DNA of 64,000 nt from Alicyclobacillus fructus (lineage in GTDB: Bacteria; Bacillota; Bacilli; Alicyclobacillales; Alicyclobacillaceae), in NCBI RefSeq assembly GCF_017329605.1, contig NZ_JAFMTY010000014.1, positions 1 to 64,000 of the forward strand, in the 5' to 3' direction. A model generated the notes under the pieces. It was not told the DNA's origin. It saw nothing but the letters and a program-made list of their open reading frames with translations, and did not search any database. Positions 24,467-33,055 of this stretch are shown piece by piece; position 1 is the first letter of the stretch; every line of letters starts with the position of its first letter. The translations under genes and the position numbers were made by a program.

Positions 24467-25090
24467 CTATTCGTCGATCTCCGGCACCCGGTTGAGCGCG
24501 TGCAGCCTTACGCCCTCCTCCTCGCTGTACTCCAGGATGTTGAGGCAGGCGTTCTCCTGTACAATGCGTCGGTAGTGGCGCGCGTCGAGCCCCATGAGCC
24601 CGAGGATGAGCAGCCGGTTGATGGTGTTGTGGGCGACGATGACGAGATCGCCGCCTGCATAGCGCGCCACGACGTCCAAAAACGCGTCGACGGCCTCCTG
24701 CTGGCGCTCGTATAGGCGGTCCCCGCCCGGGATCTCCGCCTTCTCGGGGCGGACGAGCCACTCCGCGTACAGATCGGGGTACAGGCGATTCACCTCGGCC
24801 CGCGTGAGGCCTTCCCAGACGCCAAATCCCACCTCGCGAAATCCCGCGTGCGCGACGAGCGGACATTCCGCCGCCCCGGCCAGCGACTCGCGGATGGCGG
24901 TCGCGGTCTCGAGCGATCTGCGCAGGCCCGAGTGGATCATCGCCACCGGCCGCACGCCCCGGATGAGCCGGGCGGCGCGCCGGGCCTGCTGCCACCCGAG
25001 CGCCGTCAGCCCCACGTCGGACGTCCCGCAGAACCGCTCGCCGTCCGCGTTGTATACCGTCTGCCCGTGCCGGAAGAGGTAAATCTTCAC
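24467..25090 (-). CDS. Histidine phosphatase family protein (phosphoglycerate mutase-like)
   Basis: A 207-aa enzyme with the catalytic RHG motif at the N-terminus (MKIYLFRHGQTVYNADGERF), the second Arg in HSGLRRSLETA, the acid EVGFGVWEG and the late His in VIVAHNTINRLL. These match the dPGM-like/CobC/phosphatase superfamily. Substrate cannot be assigned; broad acid phosphatase, alpha-ribazole phosphatase and phosphoglycerate mutase are alternatives. Start GTG overlaps the helD stop as GTGA, so it is coupled to helD. Confidence 0.85.
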   Translation of the reverse strand: MKIYLFRHGQTVYNADGERFCGTSDVGLTALGWQQARRAARLIRGVRPVAMIHSGLRRSLETATAIRESLAGAAECPLVAHAGFREVGFGVWEGLTRAEVNRLYPDLYAEWLVRPEKAEIPGGDRLYERQQEAVDAFLDVVARYAGGDLVIVAHNTINRLLILGLMGLDARHYRRIVQENACLNILEYSEEEGVRLHALNRVPEIDE

Positions 25091-27444
25091 CGGGCGTTCA
25101 CCTCCGCCGCGTCCACGCGCTCGTACGTGCCTTCGGGCTGCGCGAGAATCCACGGACTCGCCTCGCCCACGGACACCAGGCGCAGTTCGTGCATGGCGCG
25201 CGTGCAGGCCGTGTACAGCAACTGCCGATCGAACGCCGTGCAGTATCGCTCGCGGGACGCGTCGGCGATGATGACGCCATCGAACTCGACGCCCTTCGCC
25301 AGGTAAACCGGCGCCACCACGACGCCCGGCTCAAGGCTCACCGCGCGCTTGTCGAGGCGGCGGAGCTTCACGCCGAGCGGCTCCAGCGCCCGCGTCAACC
25401 GCTCCGCCTCCGCCTGCGTCTTGGTCAACACCGCCATCGTCTGGTACCCCAAATCCGCAAACTCAGCGAGCCACCGGGCGATCACGCCCGCCTGCCGGGC
25501 CTCATCCGCCACTTCCACCAGCTGTGGCCGCGCGCCGTCGCGATCGAACGGCTGAATCGCCTCGCCCTTCGGCACCATCCCGCGGGTGAACAACACAATT
25601 TGGCGCGTCGAGCGGTAGCTCTGGCCAAATTCCACCCGCACGAGCCCCGGGAACAGCCTCGCCATCTCGCCCTCCTCGAGAATGCCGGGCGACTGCGGCG
25701 ACACGAGTTGGTGCGGATCGCCGAGCATCGTGATGCGGCTGTAGGGAAAGAGGCTGCGGATGAGGCGAAGTTGCAGCACGGAGTAGTCCTGCACCTCGTC
25801 CACCAACACGTGGCGGATGGGGGCGCTCACCGCGCGGCCGAGGATCTGCTCCTTCATGTAGAGATACGGAGTCGCGTCCTCGTACCAGAGCGTGCCCTCG
25901 TCCATTTCGCGCACGGTCTGGCGGCAGATCTGCGCCCAGTCGTCCGCGTCAAACCCGTCGGGCGGATTCGCCGCCGCCTCCTCGAACCAGGCGCGGTACA
26001 GACCCGCCGTGTCGACGAAGCGCAGCGCCTCCACGAAGCGGCGCACGGGCGATAGCATCCTGCGCAGCACCTCGCGGCCGAGCAGCCTGCGCGCCTCCTC
26101 CTGCTCGTCGAGATCCGGGCGCTCGCGCTTGCGCTTCGCGGCCGTCCGCTCGGCGCGCCGATACGCCTCGTCCGGCAATCCGTCCACCGCCTTCTGCACC
26201 CAGTCGGAGAGCGCCTCGTCGCGCTCGAACCGGCGAAGGCGGTTCAAAAGCTCCTCTTTGACGAGATCGACACGAAGAGGAAGGCGAAGGCCCGGATCCG
26301 TGGCGTCAAACGCGGCCTTGATGTCGGTGGCCGTCGCGATGACGCGCCCCTCCACGAGGATGGGGCGGAAGCGCATGCGAGGGCCCAACCCCGCGACGTA
26401 CCGGTCGATCTCGTCCGCAAACGCCTTCGACGCCTTGTACCGCACCGCCCGCGCCATGCGGCTGTCCTCGCCCGCCTCGAGCAGGCGCTCCATTTGATCG
26501 AAGGGATCCTCCACGACGAACTCGTCCTCGAGCCGCGCGCAGAGGTAGTCGTAGAACGTCGCCTGTTCGATGTTGTCCTCACCGAGTTCCGGCAACACGT
26601 TCGAGATGTACGACATGAAGAGCGGGTTCGGCGAGAAAAAGAGCATCTGGCGCGCGTCGAGCTCGCCCCGGTGCTTGTACAACAGGTACGCCGCGCGCTG
26701 CAAGGCGGCCGACGTCTTGCCGCTGCCGGCAGCGCCGGTGACGAGAAGGGCCGGCGATTCGTCGTCGCGGATGACGATGTTCTGCTGGCGCTGAATCGTC
26801 GCGACGATGTTGTGCATCTGCGCGTCTGAGCGGCGCGAAAGGGCGTACATGAGAAGCTCGTCCCCGATGGTCAGCCCCGCGTCGAACATCGCCAGAATCC
26901 TGCCGCCGCGGATGACAAACTGGCGCTTCAGCGTCATCTCCCCGCGCACGATCCCGGCCGGCGCCTTGAACGAGGCCGGTCCAGGCAGCGCGTCGTAGTA
27001 CACGCTCGAAATGGGCGCGCGCCAGTCGTGCACGAGGAACGCCTGCTCGCGTTCATCGCGAAACGAGGCAATCCCGATGTAGATGGGCTCCGCCTCGCGC
27101 TCGCCCTCGTAGCGAAAGTCGATCCGCGCAAAAAACGGCGACAACACCTGGCGTTCCAGCGTGCGCTTGGTCTTCGCCGCCTGCTGATAGCGCCGCTCCC
27201 GCTCGCCGAGGACCTCCGCCTGCTGGCGGATGGCGAAGTGGGTCTCGACGAGATCGTCCAACGTGCTCAGGTTGATGGTCACGTCGTCCCAGAAGTGCCG
27301 GCGAAACTCGACGATTTCGCTGCGCACGCCGCTCATGACACCATCGAGCTCCGCGAGCTTGGCGCGCATGGCGGCCACGACGCGATCGACGTACGCCTGT
27401 TCCGCCCCCCACTCGGGGTGTTGCGCTGAGGGTTGTCCTTCCAT
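25087..27444 (-). CDS. HelD-type RNA polymerase-recycling ATPase (UvrD-like)
   Basis: A 785-aa superfamily 1 NTPase. An N-terminal coiled-coil arm (about residues 10-110) precedes split RecA-like domains: Walker A TGAAGSGKTSAALQRA (about residue 215), Walker B DEVQDYSVLQ and late motif ARMHELRLVSV-type ending. HelD proteins bind RNA polymerase and free stalled complexes; the N-terminal arm is the part that enters the polymerase. ATG 27444 follows GAAGGAGG; an upstream in-frame extension is ignored. It overlaps the phosphatase gene by 4 bp. Confidence 0.88.
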   Translation of the reverse strand: MEGQPSAQHPEWGAEQAYVDRVVAAMRAKLAELDGVMSGVRSEIVEFRRHFWDDVTINLSTLDDLVETHFAIRQQAEVLGERERRYQQAAKTKRTLERQVLSPFFARIDFRYEGEREAEPIYIGIASFRDEREQAFLVHDWRAPISSVYYDALPGPASFKAPAGIVRGEMTLKRQFVIRGGRILAMFDAGLTIGDELLMYALSRRSDAQMHNIVATIQRQQNIVIRDDESPALLVTGAAGSGKTSAALQRAAYLLYKHRGELDARQMLFFSPNPLFMSYISNVLPELGEDNIEQATFYDYLCARLEDEFVVEDPFDQMERLLEAGEDSRMARAVRYKASKAFADEIDRYVAGLGPRMRFRPILVEGRVIATATDIKAAFDATDPGLRLPLRVDLVKEELLNRLRRFERDEALSDWVQKAVDGLPDEAYRRAERTAAKRKRERPDLDEQEEARRLLGREVLRRMLSPVRRFVEALRFVDTAGLYRAWFEEAAANPPDGFDADDWAQICRQTVREMDEGTLWYEDATPYLYMKEQILGRAVSAPIRHVLVDEVQDYSVLQLRLIRSLFPYSRITMLGDPHQLVSPQSPGILEEGEMARLFPGLVRVEFGQSYRSTRQIVLFTRGMVPKGEAIQPFDRDGARPQLVEVADEARQAGVIARWLAEFADLGYQTMAVLTKTQAEAERLTRALEPLGVKLRRLDKRAVSLEPGVVVAPVYLAKGVEFDGVIIADASRERYCTAFDRQLLYTACTRAMHELRLVSVGEASPWILAQPEGTYERVDAAEVNAR

Positions 27445-27486
27445 GCGACCGGTTCCTCCTTCAGCGTGGCTTTGCGCGAACCGCAC

Positions 27487-27563
27487 GATGGCGCCAGGCG
27501 GGTGTGTGCGCGGCGCCATCTCAACAGACGGAGGCGCTCCCGTCGACTGCGGGGGAGCGCCTC
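27487..27563. repeat. Two inverted repeats between yhgE and helD
   Basis: GATGGCGCC (27487-27495)/GGCGCCATC (27512-27520) and a perfect 11-bp stem GAGGCGCTCCC (27531-27541)/GGGAGCGCCTC (27553-27563). No T-run follows on the minus strand. They fill much of the 140-bp gap after the yhgE stop and may end or attenuate transcription before helD. Confidence 0.6.
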
Positions 27564-27584
27564 GATGGAGTTCTCCGTATCAGT

Positions 27585-29942
27585 TTACACCGAATTGGGT
27601 TCCGAGCGCCCGATGCGCCGGAAGAAACCCACAAAAACGAGCGCGCCGAGGGCGATGAACGCAGCGGTGTAGGCGGCGAGTTGCGCGAGATCGCGCGCCA
27701 TGAGGGCCGGATCGCCCCCGCCGACGAGGTAGCGGAAGCCGCTCACGGCGGCGTACATCGGCAGCCAGGGTCCGACCGCCTGGAAGAACGGCGGCGACAG
27801 GCTCACCGGATAGGTGCCCGACGTCGATGTGAGCTGCAGGATGAGCAGCACGACGCCGAGGAACCGCCCAGGATTGTCGAGCGCCGCCACGAAGGCGAGC
27901 AGGATGGACGCGAAGGTGGTGCTCACGAACAGCGAAAACAGCACGAAATCGAGCGGGTGCTCCGTATGCACGCCGATCACGCCGAGCACCACGGCGTCAG
28001 CGATAAGCGCCTGCACCCAGGCGATGGCGACGATGAGCAGCCACTTCGACAAGAACCACCGGACGCCGCTCTGTGGCTCGCCGTACGGCTCGCGGAAGGG
28101 CAGGATGACGCTCATCATCAGCACGCCGACGTACAGCCCGAGCGAAAGGAAGTAGGGCGCAAAGCCGTTGCCGTAGGTCAGAATGTCGCCGAGTTCCACC
28201 TGGTGGACGGAGACGGGGTGGGCCACGGCGCGCTGCACCGCTCCGCCGTGCAGCGCCTGCAGCTGAGACGCCCCACGCCCGAGGTTCGACGCGAGGGCGG
28301 CTGACCCGTTGGCGAGCTTGCCCACGCCCGCTTGATAAGCGCCAAGGCCTTCTGCGAGTTGGTTGGCGCCGCCTGCGAGCGACGCCGCGCCGCCCGCGAG
28401 CGCGCGGTTCCCGGCCGCCAGCCTGGCCGCGCCCGACTGCAGCTGCGCCAAGCCGCCGCCAAGAGACGACGAAGCCTGTTGCGCCGCGCCGACGCCCGCG
28501 GCCAGGCGGCCCGCACCTTGAGCGATTTGGCTCGCGCCTGCGGCGAGTTGTCCGGAGGCCGAAGCCAGCCGCTCGCCGCCTTGCGCCACGCCGTTCGCGC
28601 CCTGCGCGAGCTTCGAGAGACCCTGCTGCAGCGGTCTCGCGCCCTGCTCCGCTTCCTGCAGCCCCGAGGCCAGCGATTCGGCGCCTCCAGCCACCTGTGA
28701 AGCCCCCTGCGACAGTCCAGAAGCGCCTGCGGCCAGCTGTTCGTTGGCCGACGCGGTCTGCGCGGCGCCTTGCGCCACCTCGGCGCTCATCGCAAGGAGC
28801 TGCTGAAACGCCGGGGTCCCGGCGAGGGCCGGATTGGCCTGCGCCAACTGCCGAAGTCCGTCCGCCAACTGCTTCGCGCCGGACGCCAGGCGCTGCGATC
28901 CGGCTGAAGTCTGATTCGCGGCCTGCGCGAACTGGGACGCGTTCTGCGCAAGCGATCCGGCGCCTTGCGCCACCTGAGCCGCGCCCATGTGCAGCTTGTC
29001 CAGATTCGCCGCCAGCGTTCCCGCGCCTGCGGCCAGCTGCGATGCGCCCTGGCCGACCTGCCGGGCCGCTTGCCCCAGCGCGCGGCCGGCCTGCCCGAAC
29101 GACTTCGCCCGATCCGCCCACGACGAAGCCCCCTGCGCGAGCGATTGTGCGCCCTGATTCAGCGCCGCAAGCCCTGCACTCAGGCGCTCGGCGCCCGACG
29201 CGGCCCGAGACGCCCCTTCCGCCCATGCCCCTGCGCCCTGAGACGCCTGCTCAAGGCCCGTCTGGAGCCGGTTCGCCCCTGCTGCCAATCGCGCCGCACC
29301 GCTTTGCAAGAGCCCACCCTTCGCCTGAAGCGTTCGGCCGCCGGATGCGAGTTGTCCCGCCGCCGCGGCCGCCTGATGCAGTCCGTCGCGGGCGTGCGCG
29401 AGCGCGTCGACGAGCGACGCCGTGTAGGACTGCGCCAGCCCGAGCGCCGTCTCCGACGCGAGCTTCACCGTGGCGTTCCGCCCGATCACGCCCGCGATGT
29501 AGTTGTATCGGTCGTTCGTGACGCTCGTGATCTCCGGCGCAGGCGCGCCCGTGTGCTCGGCGCGATCGACCGCTCGCCGCGAGAAGTCGCGCGGAATCAC
29601 GATCTCCATGGCATACGCCCCGTCCGCCATCCCCGCGGAGGCCTGCGCGGGCGTCACGAAGCGCCAACCGAGGCTGTGATCGTCCCTCAGCTTCGCCACG
29701 AGGTCCCGCCCCGCGTTCAAGCGCTCGCCGTGAAACGACGCGCCCACATCCTCGTTCACCACCGCCACGGGCAGGCGATCAAGATGGCCGTAAGGGTTCC
29801 AAAACGCCCAGAGAAAGGCCCCCGCGTACAGCACCGGGATGAGCGCGATCCCGATGACTTGGACGGCCATCTTCGGCCTGCGAAGCCTTGCGAATTCCTG
29901 AAACACCGACCGGCGCCCGACACTTTCCGGAACCACCGCCAT
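27585..29942 (-). CDS. YhgE/Pip-family membrane protein with long Ala/Gly repeat domain
   Basis: A 785-aa membrane protein. One N-terminal helix (about residues 25-48) is followed by an extracellular YhgE/Pip N-domain (PVAVVNEDVGASFHGERLN) to about 180. A long array of imperfect LAxGAxxLAxGA-type repeats covers about 195-575, then a C-terminal block of about six membrane helices (FAPYFLSLGLYVGVLMMSV...). Pip is the lactococcal phage-infection protein; B. subtilis YhgE is paired with the TetR regulator YhgD, as here. ATG 29942 lies behind AGAAGGAGG. The regulator gene ends 5 bp upstream. Related to ESX-system and ABC-2-type membrane proteins; export or secretion roles are inference. Confidence 0.87.
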   Translation of the reverse strand: MAVVPESVGRRSVFQEFARLRRPKMAVQVIGIALIPVLYAGAFLWAFWNPYGHLDRLPVAVVNEDVGASFHGERLNAGRDLVAKLRDDHSLGWRFVTPAQASAGMADGAYAMEIVIPRDFSRRAVDRAEHTGAPAPEITSVTNDRYNYIAGVIGRNATVKLASETALGLAQSYTASLVDALAHARDGLHQAAAAAGQLASGGRTLQAKGGLLQSGAARLAAGANRLQTGLEQASQGAGAWAEGASRAASGAERLSAGLAALNQGAQSLAQGASSWADRAKSFGQAGRALGQAARQVGQGASQLAAGAGTLAANLDKLHMGAAQVAQGAGSLAQNASQFAQAANQTSAGSQRLASGAKQLADGLRQLAQANPALAGTPAFQQLLAMSAEVAQGAAQTASANEQLAAGASGLSQGASQVAGGAESLASGLQEAEQGARPLQQGLSKLAQGANGVAQGGERLASASGQLAAGASQIAQGAGRLAAGVGAAQQASSSLGGGLAQLQSGAARLAAGNRALAGGAASLAGGANQLAEGLGAYQAGVGKLANGSAALASNLGRGASQLQALHGGAVQRAVAHPVSVHQVELGDILTYGNGFAPYFLSLGLYVGVLMMSVILPFREPYGEPQSGVRWFLSKWLLIVAIAWVQALIADAVVLGVIGVHTEHPLDFVLFSLFVSTTFASILLAFVAALDNPGRFLGVVLLILQLTSTSGTYPVSLSPPFFQAVGPWLPMYAAVSGFRYLVGGGDPALMARDLAQLAAYTAAFIALGALVFVGFFRRIGRSEPNSV

Positions 29943-29947
29943 CCCGC

Positions 29948-30556
29948 TCACCCTCCTTCTCCCGTGGGACGGCCCTCCGCCGCCGTCTCGCGCTCTTTCA
30001 GGCGCAGGCCGTCGACGAACACGCTGATGAACAACTGATACAAATCCTCCTCCGACAAAGGCCCGCGCGCGGGCGAAAAGTCGCGCAGAACCGCGGTGTA
30101 GGCGCGAAGCAGCACGAACGCGACGAGATCGACGCGGCAACGCCGAACCACGCCGAGTTCCACGCCGCGCTGCAGGTGGCGCGCCAGATAGTCCACGACC
30201 GCGCCCTCGATCTCCTGAAGCCCGGCGCGCGCCTCTGCCGTGCCAAATTGCCGGACCTCCTGCACGAGCTTGGACAGCATGGCGTGATCGCCCCGAAACT
30301 GCATCAGCGCGCGAAGTCCCCGCTCGAGGTTGCGGAAGTAGTCGTCCCCTTCCACTTGCGCCGCCTCAAACGCTTCGCGCACTTTGGCGATCACGTCTCG
30401 CAACATGTGCTGAAACAGCGCTTCCTTGCTCGGAAAGTGAAGGTAGATGGCCCCTTTGCTGACGCCCGCGAGCCGGGCGATTTGGTCCATCGTCGTCCCT
30501 TTGTAGCCAAACTCGGAGAACGCGCGCTTGGCGGCCTCCTCAATCCGATCGCGCAT
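29948..30556 (-). CDS. TetR-family regulator (YhgD-like)
   Basis: A 202-aa repressor. N-terminal HTH: RIEEAAKRAFSEFGYKGTTM, then DQIARLAGVSKGAIYLHFPSKEALF. The C-terminal domain is helical. ATG 30556 follows AAGGCGGGG with good spacing; an ATG two codons upstream is also possible. It immediately precedes the yhgE-like gene and is followed upstream by a perfect inverted repeat, so autoregulation and control of yhgE are likely. Confidence 0.88.
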   Translation of the reverse strand: MRDRIEEAAKRAFSEFGYKGTTMDQIARLAGVSKGAIYLHFPSKEALFQHMLRDVIAKVREAFEAAQVEGDDYFRNLERGLRALMQFRGDHAMLSKLVQEVRQFGTAEARAGLQEIEGAVVDYLARHLQRGVELGVVRRCRVDLVAFVLLRAYTAVLRDFSPARGPLSEEDLYQLFISVFVDGLRLKERETAAEGRPTGEGG

Positions 30557-30574
30557 GATCATCCCCCGCCTTCT

Positions 30575-30595
30575 GACCAAAATTCTAATTTGGTC
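30575..30595. promoter_or_regulatory. Predicted TetR operator upstream of the yhgD-like gene
   Basis: Perfect 7-bp arms GACCAAA (30575-30581) and TTTGGTC (30589-30595) flank a 7-bp centre. Two further GGTCA half-sites follow at 30592-30596 and 30600-30604. The palindrome lies 19 bp before the regulator start codon, a position expected for autorepression. Confidence 0.65.
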
Positions 30596-30720
30596 ACTCG
30601 GTCAATGCAAGCACGCCCGCTTGATGCGCCGACAGGATTTCCAAAGGGCGAACGCGAACAGATCAGGGCATACGCACCGCGGTTGCGCCGCGGAAATCGG
30701 TCGGCGATGGGGGAAGGCCC

Positions 30721-31359
30721 ATGGACGCGATATTGGTGACAGGATTCGAGCCGTTTCAGGGGGAGGCGCTCAACCCGTCGTGGGAAGTGGCGAGATCGCT
30801 CGCGGGAGAGACCGTGGGCGTCCACTATCGAATTATCGCGAGGCGCCTGCCCACCGTATATGGCCGGGCTGGAGAGGAATTGATGAGCGCCATCCGGGAG
30901 GTGCAGCCGCGCGCCGTCGTCTGCCTGGGCGAAGCCGGAGGCCGCACCCACGTGACTCCGGAGCGCATCGCCATCAATATCATGGACGCGCGCATCCCGG
31001 ACAATGCGGGCCAAAAGCCCATTGACGAACCCATCGCGCCGGACGGGCCCGCGGCCTACTTCTCCACGCTTCCCATCCGCGCCATGGTGGAGGCGATGCG
31101 CGGCGCTGGCGTCCCCGCGCACATCTCGAACACGGCGGGAACGTTCGTGTGCAACGACACATTTTACCGGCTGATGCATTTTATTGCCGAACAGGCGCCA
31201 GGGGTCATCGGGGGGTTCATCCACGTGCCGTATATGACGGAGCAGGTGCTGGACAAACAGGCGGCGTCGCTTCCGCTCAGCACATTGGTGGCGGGCATCC
31301 GCACGGCGCTCTCGGTGGTCGCTTCGGCGCTCGGGCCGGCTGGCGTGCCGAGGTGTTAA
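30721..31359 (+). CDS. pcp: Pyrrolidone-carboxylate peptidase (pyroglutamyl peptidase I)
   Basis: A 212-aa cytosolic cysteine peptidase (C15) removing N-terminal pyroglutamate from peptides. The full triad is visible: Glu81 in VTPERIAIN, Cys144 in SNTAGTFVCND, His168 in GGFIHVPY. N-terminal LVTGFEPFQGEALNPSWE is diagnostic. Length is standard. It faces the glutamyltransferase gene across a hairpin; with the next two genes it forms a peptide-salvage group. Confidence 0.96.
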   Translation: MDAILVTGFEPFQGEALNPSWEVARSLAGETVGVHYRIIARRLPTVYGRAGEELMSAIREVQPRAVVCLGEAGGRTHVTPERIAINIMDARIPDNAGQKPIDEPIAPDGPAAYFSTLPIRAMVEAMRGAGVPAHISNTAGTFVCNDTFYRLMHFIAEQAPGVIGGFIHVPYMTEQVLDKQAASLPLSTLVAGIRTALSVVASALGPAGVPRC

Positions 31360-31366
31360 AGGCAGA

Positions 31367-31389
31367 GGGGCAGGCCATCGTCCTGCCCC
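31367..31389. terminator. Hairpin between convergent pcp and ggt-like gene
   Basis: Stem GGGGCAGG/CCTGCCCC with a 7-nt loop lies between the two stops; TTCTTT follows on the plus strand. It is probably a bidirectional terminator. Confidence 0.6.
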
Positions 31390-31405
31390 GCTTCTTTACA
31401 TCCGC

Positions 31406-33022
31406 TCACCACGCGGCAATCGATCCGTCCGCGCGCGGCTCCGTCGCGCCTGCGAGCGCGCCGTTCGGCAGGCGCCAGATGATCTGACCGCGGCCAAACG
31501 GCGTGCCGTCGTCCGTCACCTCGACCTCGTGCCCGCGCGCGCGAAGCTTGGCGATCACGTCCTCGCCGAGCGCCGCCTCGGCCGCCACCCGCTTCCCCTG
31601 CAGCCACTGCCAGCGGGGCGCGTCGAGCGCCGACTGCGGGTTGCGGGCGAGATCGAGCATGTGCACGAGCACCTGCACGTGTCCCTGCGGCTGCATGAAG
31701 CCGCCCATCACGCCAAACGGCCCCACGGGCTCGCCCGCCCGCGTCAAAAAGCCGGGGATGATGGTGTGATACGGGCGCTTGCGCGGGCCGAGGGCGTTCG
31801 GATGCGAGGGATCCGGCGAAAAGTTGTGCCCGCGATTCTGCAGCGAGACGCCCGTCCCCGGCACCACGATGCCGCTGCCGAAGCCCATGTAGTTGCTCTG
31901 GATATACGACACCATGTTGCCTTCGCCGTCCGCGGCGCACAGGTAGACCGTGCCGCCGTAGTACGGCCGTTCCACCGGAGGCACATGCGCCTCGCTGCCG
32001 ATCTTGGCGCGAAGCTCAGCCAAGTGCTCCTTCGACAGGAGGGACGCCGGTTGCACGCGCATGAAGCGCGGATCGGCCACTTCGCGCAGCGCCACGCCGA
32101 ACGCGAGCTTGATGGCCTCGATCATCGCGTGCGCGCGCTCCGCCTCGTCCATGGAGGCGAGGGCGATCCCGTCCAGGGCGCCGAGCGCCATCAGGGCCAC
32201 GATGCCCTGGCCGTTCGGCGGCAACTCCCACACCTCAAAGTCCCGGTAGCGCACGGAGAGCGGCTCGACCCACTCGGGCTGGTAGGCGGCGAGATCGCGC
32301 TTCGCGAGGAGGCCGTCCGTCTCCCGCGAAAACGCGTCGATGGCGTCTGCGATCTCGCCCTCGTAAAACGCCCGCCCGTTGGAGGATGCAATCGCTTCCA
32401 ACGTGCGCGCGCCATCCGGGTTGCGGAACCGGTCACCGGGGCCGGGGACCTCGCCCCCCGGCGCGAAGAGGGAGAAGAACGGGCGGTGGACAGGACCGGC
32501 GAGGCGCTCCCGGTAGGTCTCCATCGCGCGGCGCCAGTTGCGCGCCGTCACGGGTTGCACGGGGAACCCGTCGCGGGCGAGATCGACCGCGGGCGCGAGC
32601 ACGTCCTTGAGCGGCAGTCGGCCGAACCGCTCGACGAGAGCCGCCCACGCCGCCGGCGCCCCGGGCACGTTCACGGGCAGCCAGCCGTGCGTCGGAAGCT
32701 CCCGCAGCCCTCGCCGGGACAGCTCCTCGAAGGTCAACCGCTCGGGCGAATGGCCGCTGGCGTTCAGACCGTAGAGCTTGCCGTCCTTGCACACGATGGC
32801 GAACGCGTCGCTGCCGATGCCGTTCGACGTCGGCTCCACAATGGCCAGGGCCGCCGCGGCCGCCACCACGGCGTCGATGGCGTTGCCGCCTCGCCGCATC
32901 ACCTCAAGCCCAGCCTCGGAGGCGAGCGGCTGGGTCGTCGCCACCATGCCTCTGCTGGCGAACACCACCGTGCGCCGCGATTCAAATTCGTATGCCGTCG
33001 CGTCCCAGTGAGGCTTCACCAT
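31406..33022 (-). CDS. Gamma-glutamyltransferase family Ntn-hydrolase, no signal peptide
   Basis: A 538-aa Ntn-hydrolase precursor. The large-subunit region has GMVATTQPLASEAGLEVMRR and GGNAIDAVVAAAAALAIVEP. Autocleavage is predicted before Thr358 in YYGGTVYLCAADGEGNM, the nucleophile of the small subunit. GTGVSLQNRG follows. Most bacterial GGTs carry a signal peptide; none is seen here, so a cytoplasmic enzyme acting on glutathione-like or gamma-glutamyl compounds is likely. A glutaryl-acylase-like role is an alternative. It lies 33 bp downstream of the M29 aminopeptidase gene. Confidence 0.88.
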   Translation of the reverse strand: MVKPHWDATAYEFESRRTVVFASRGMVATTQPLASEAGLEVMRRGGNAIDAVVAAAAALAIVEPTSNGIGSDAFAIVCKDGKLYGLNASGHSPERLTFEELSRRGLRELPTHGWLPVNVPGAPAAWAALVERFGRLPLKDVLAPAVDLARDGFPVQPVTARNWRRAMETYRERLAGPVHRPFFSLFAPGGEVPGPGDRFRNPDGARTLEAIASSNGRAFYEGEIADAIDAFSRETDGLLAKRDLAAYQPEWVEPLSVRYRDFEVWELPPNGQGIVALMALGALDGIALASMDEAERAHAMIEAIKLAFGVALREVADPRFMRVQPASLLSKEHLAELRAKIGSEAHVPPVERPYYGGTVYLCAADGEGNMVSYIQSNYMGFGSGIVVPGTGVSLQNRGHNFSPDPSHPNALGPRKRPYHTIIPGFLTRAGEPVGPFGVMGGFMQPQGHVQVLVHMLDLARNPQSALDAPRWQWLQGKRVAAEAALGEDVIAKLRARGHEVEVTDDGTPFGRGQIIWRLPNGALAGATEPRADGSIAAW

Positions 33023-33055
33023 TCGTCGTCTCCCTCCTCGCTGCCAACAGGCGCC

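Noticed and set aside
27997-29521. Overlapping long frames on both strands within the yhgE-like gene
   Set aside because: They reflect the periodic GC-rich repeat; no ribosome sites and Arg/Gly-only composition.
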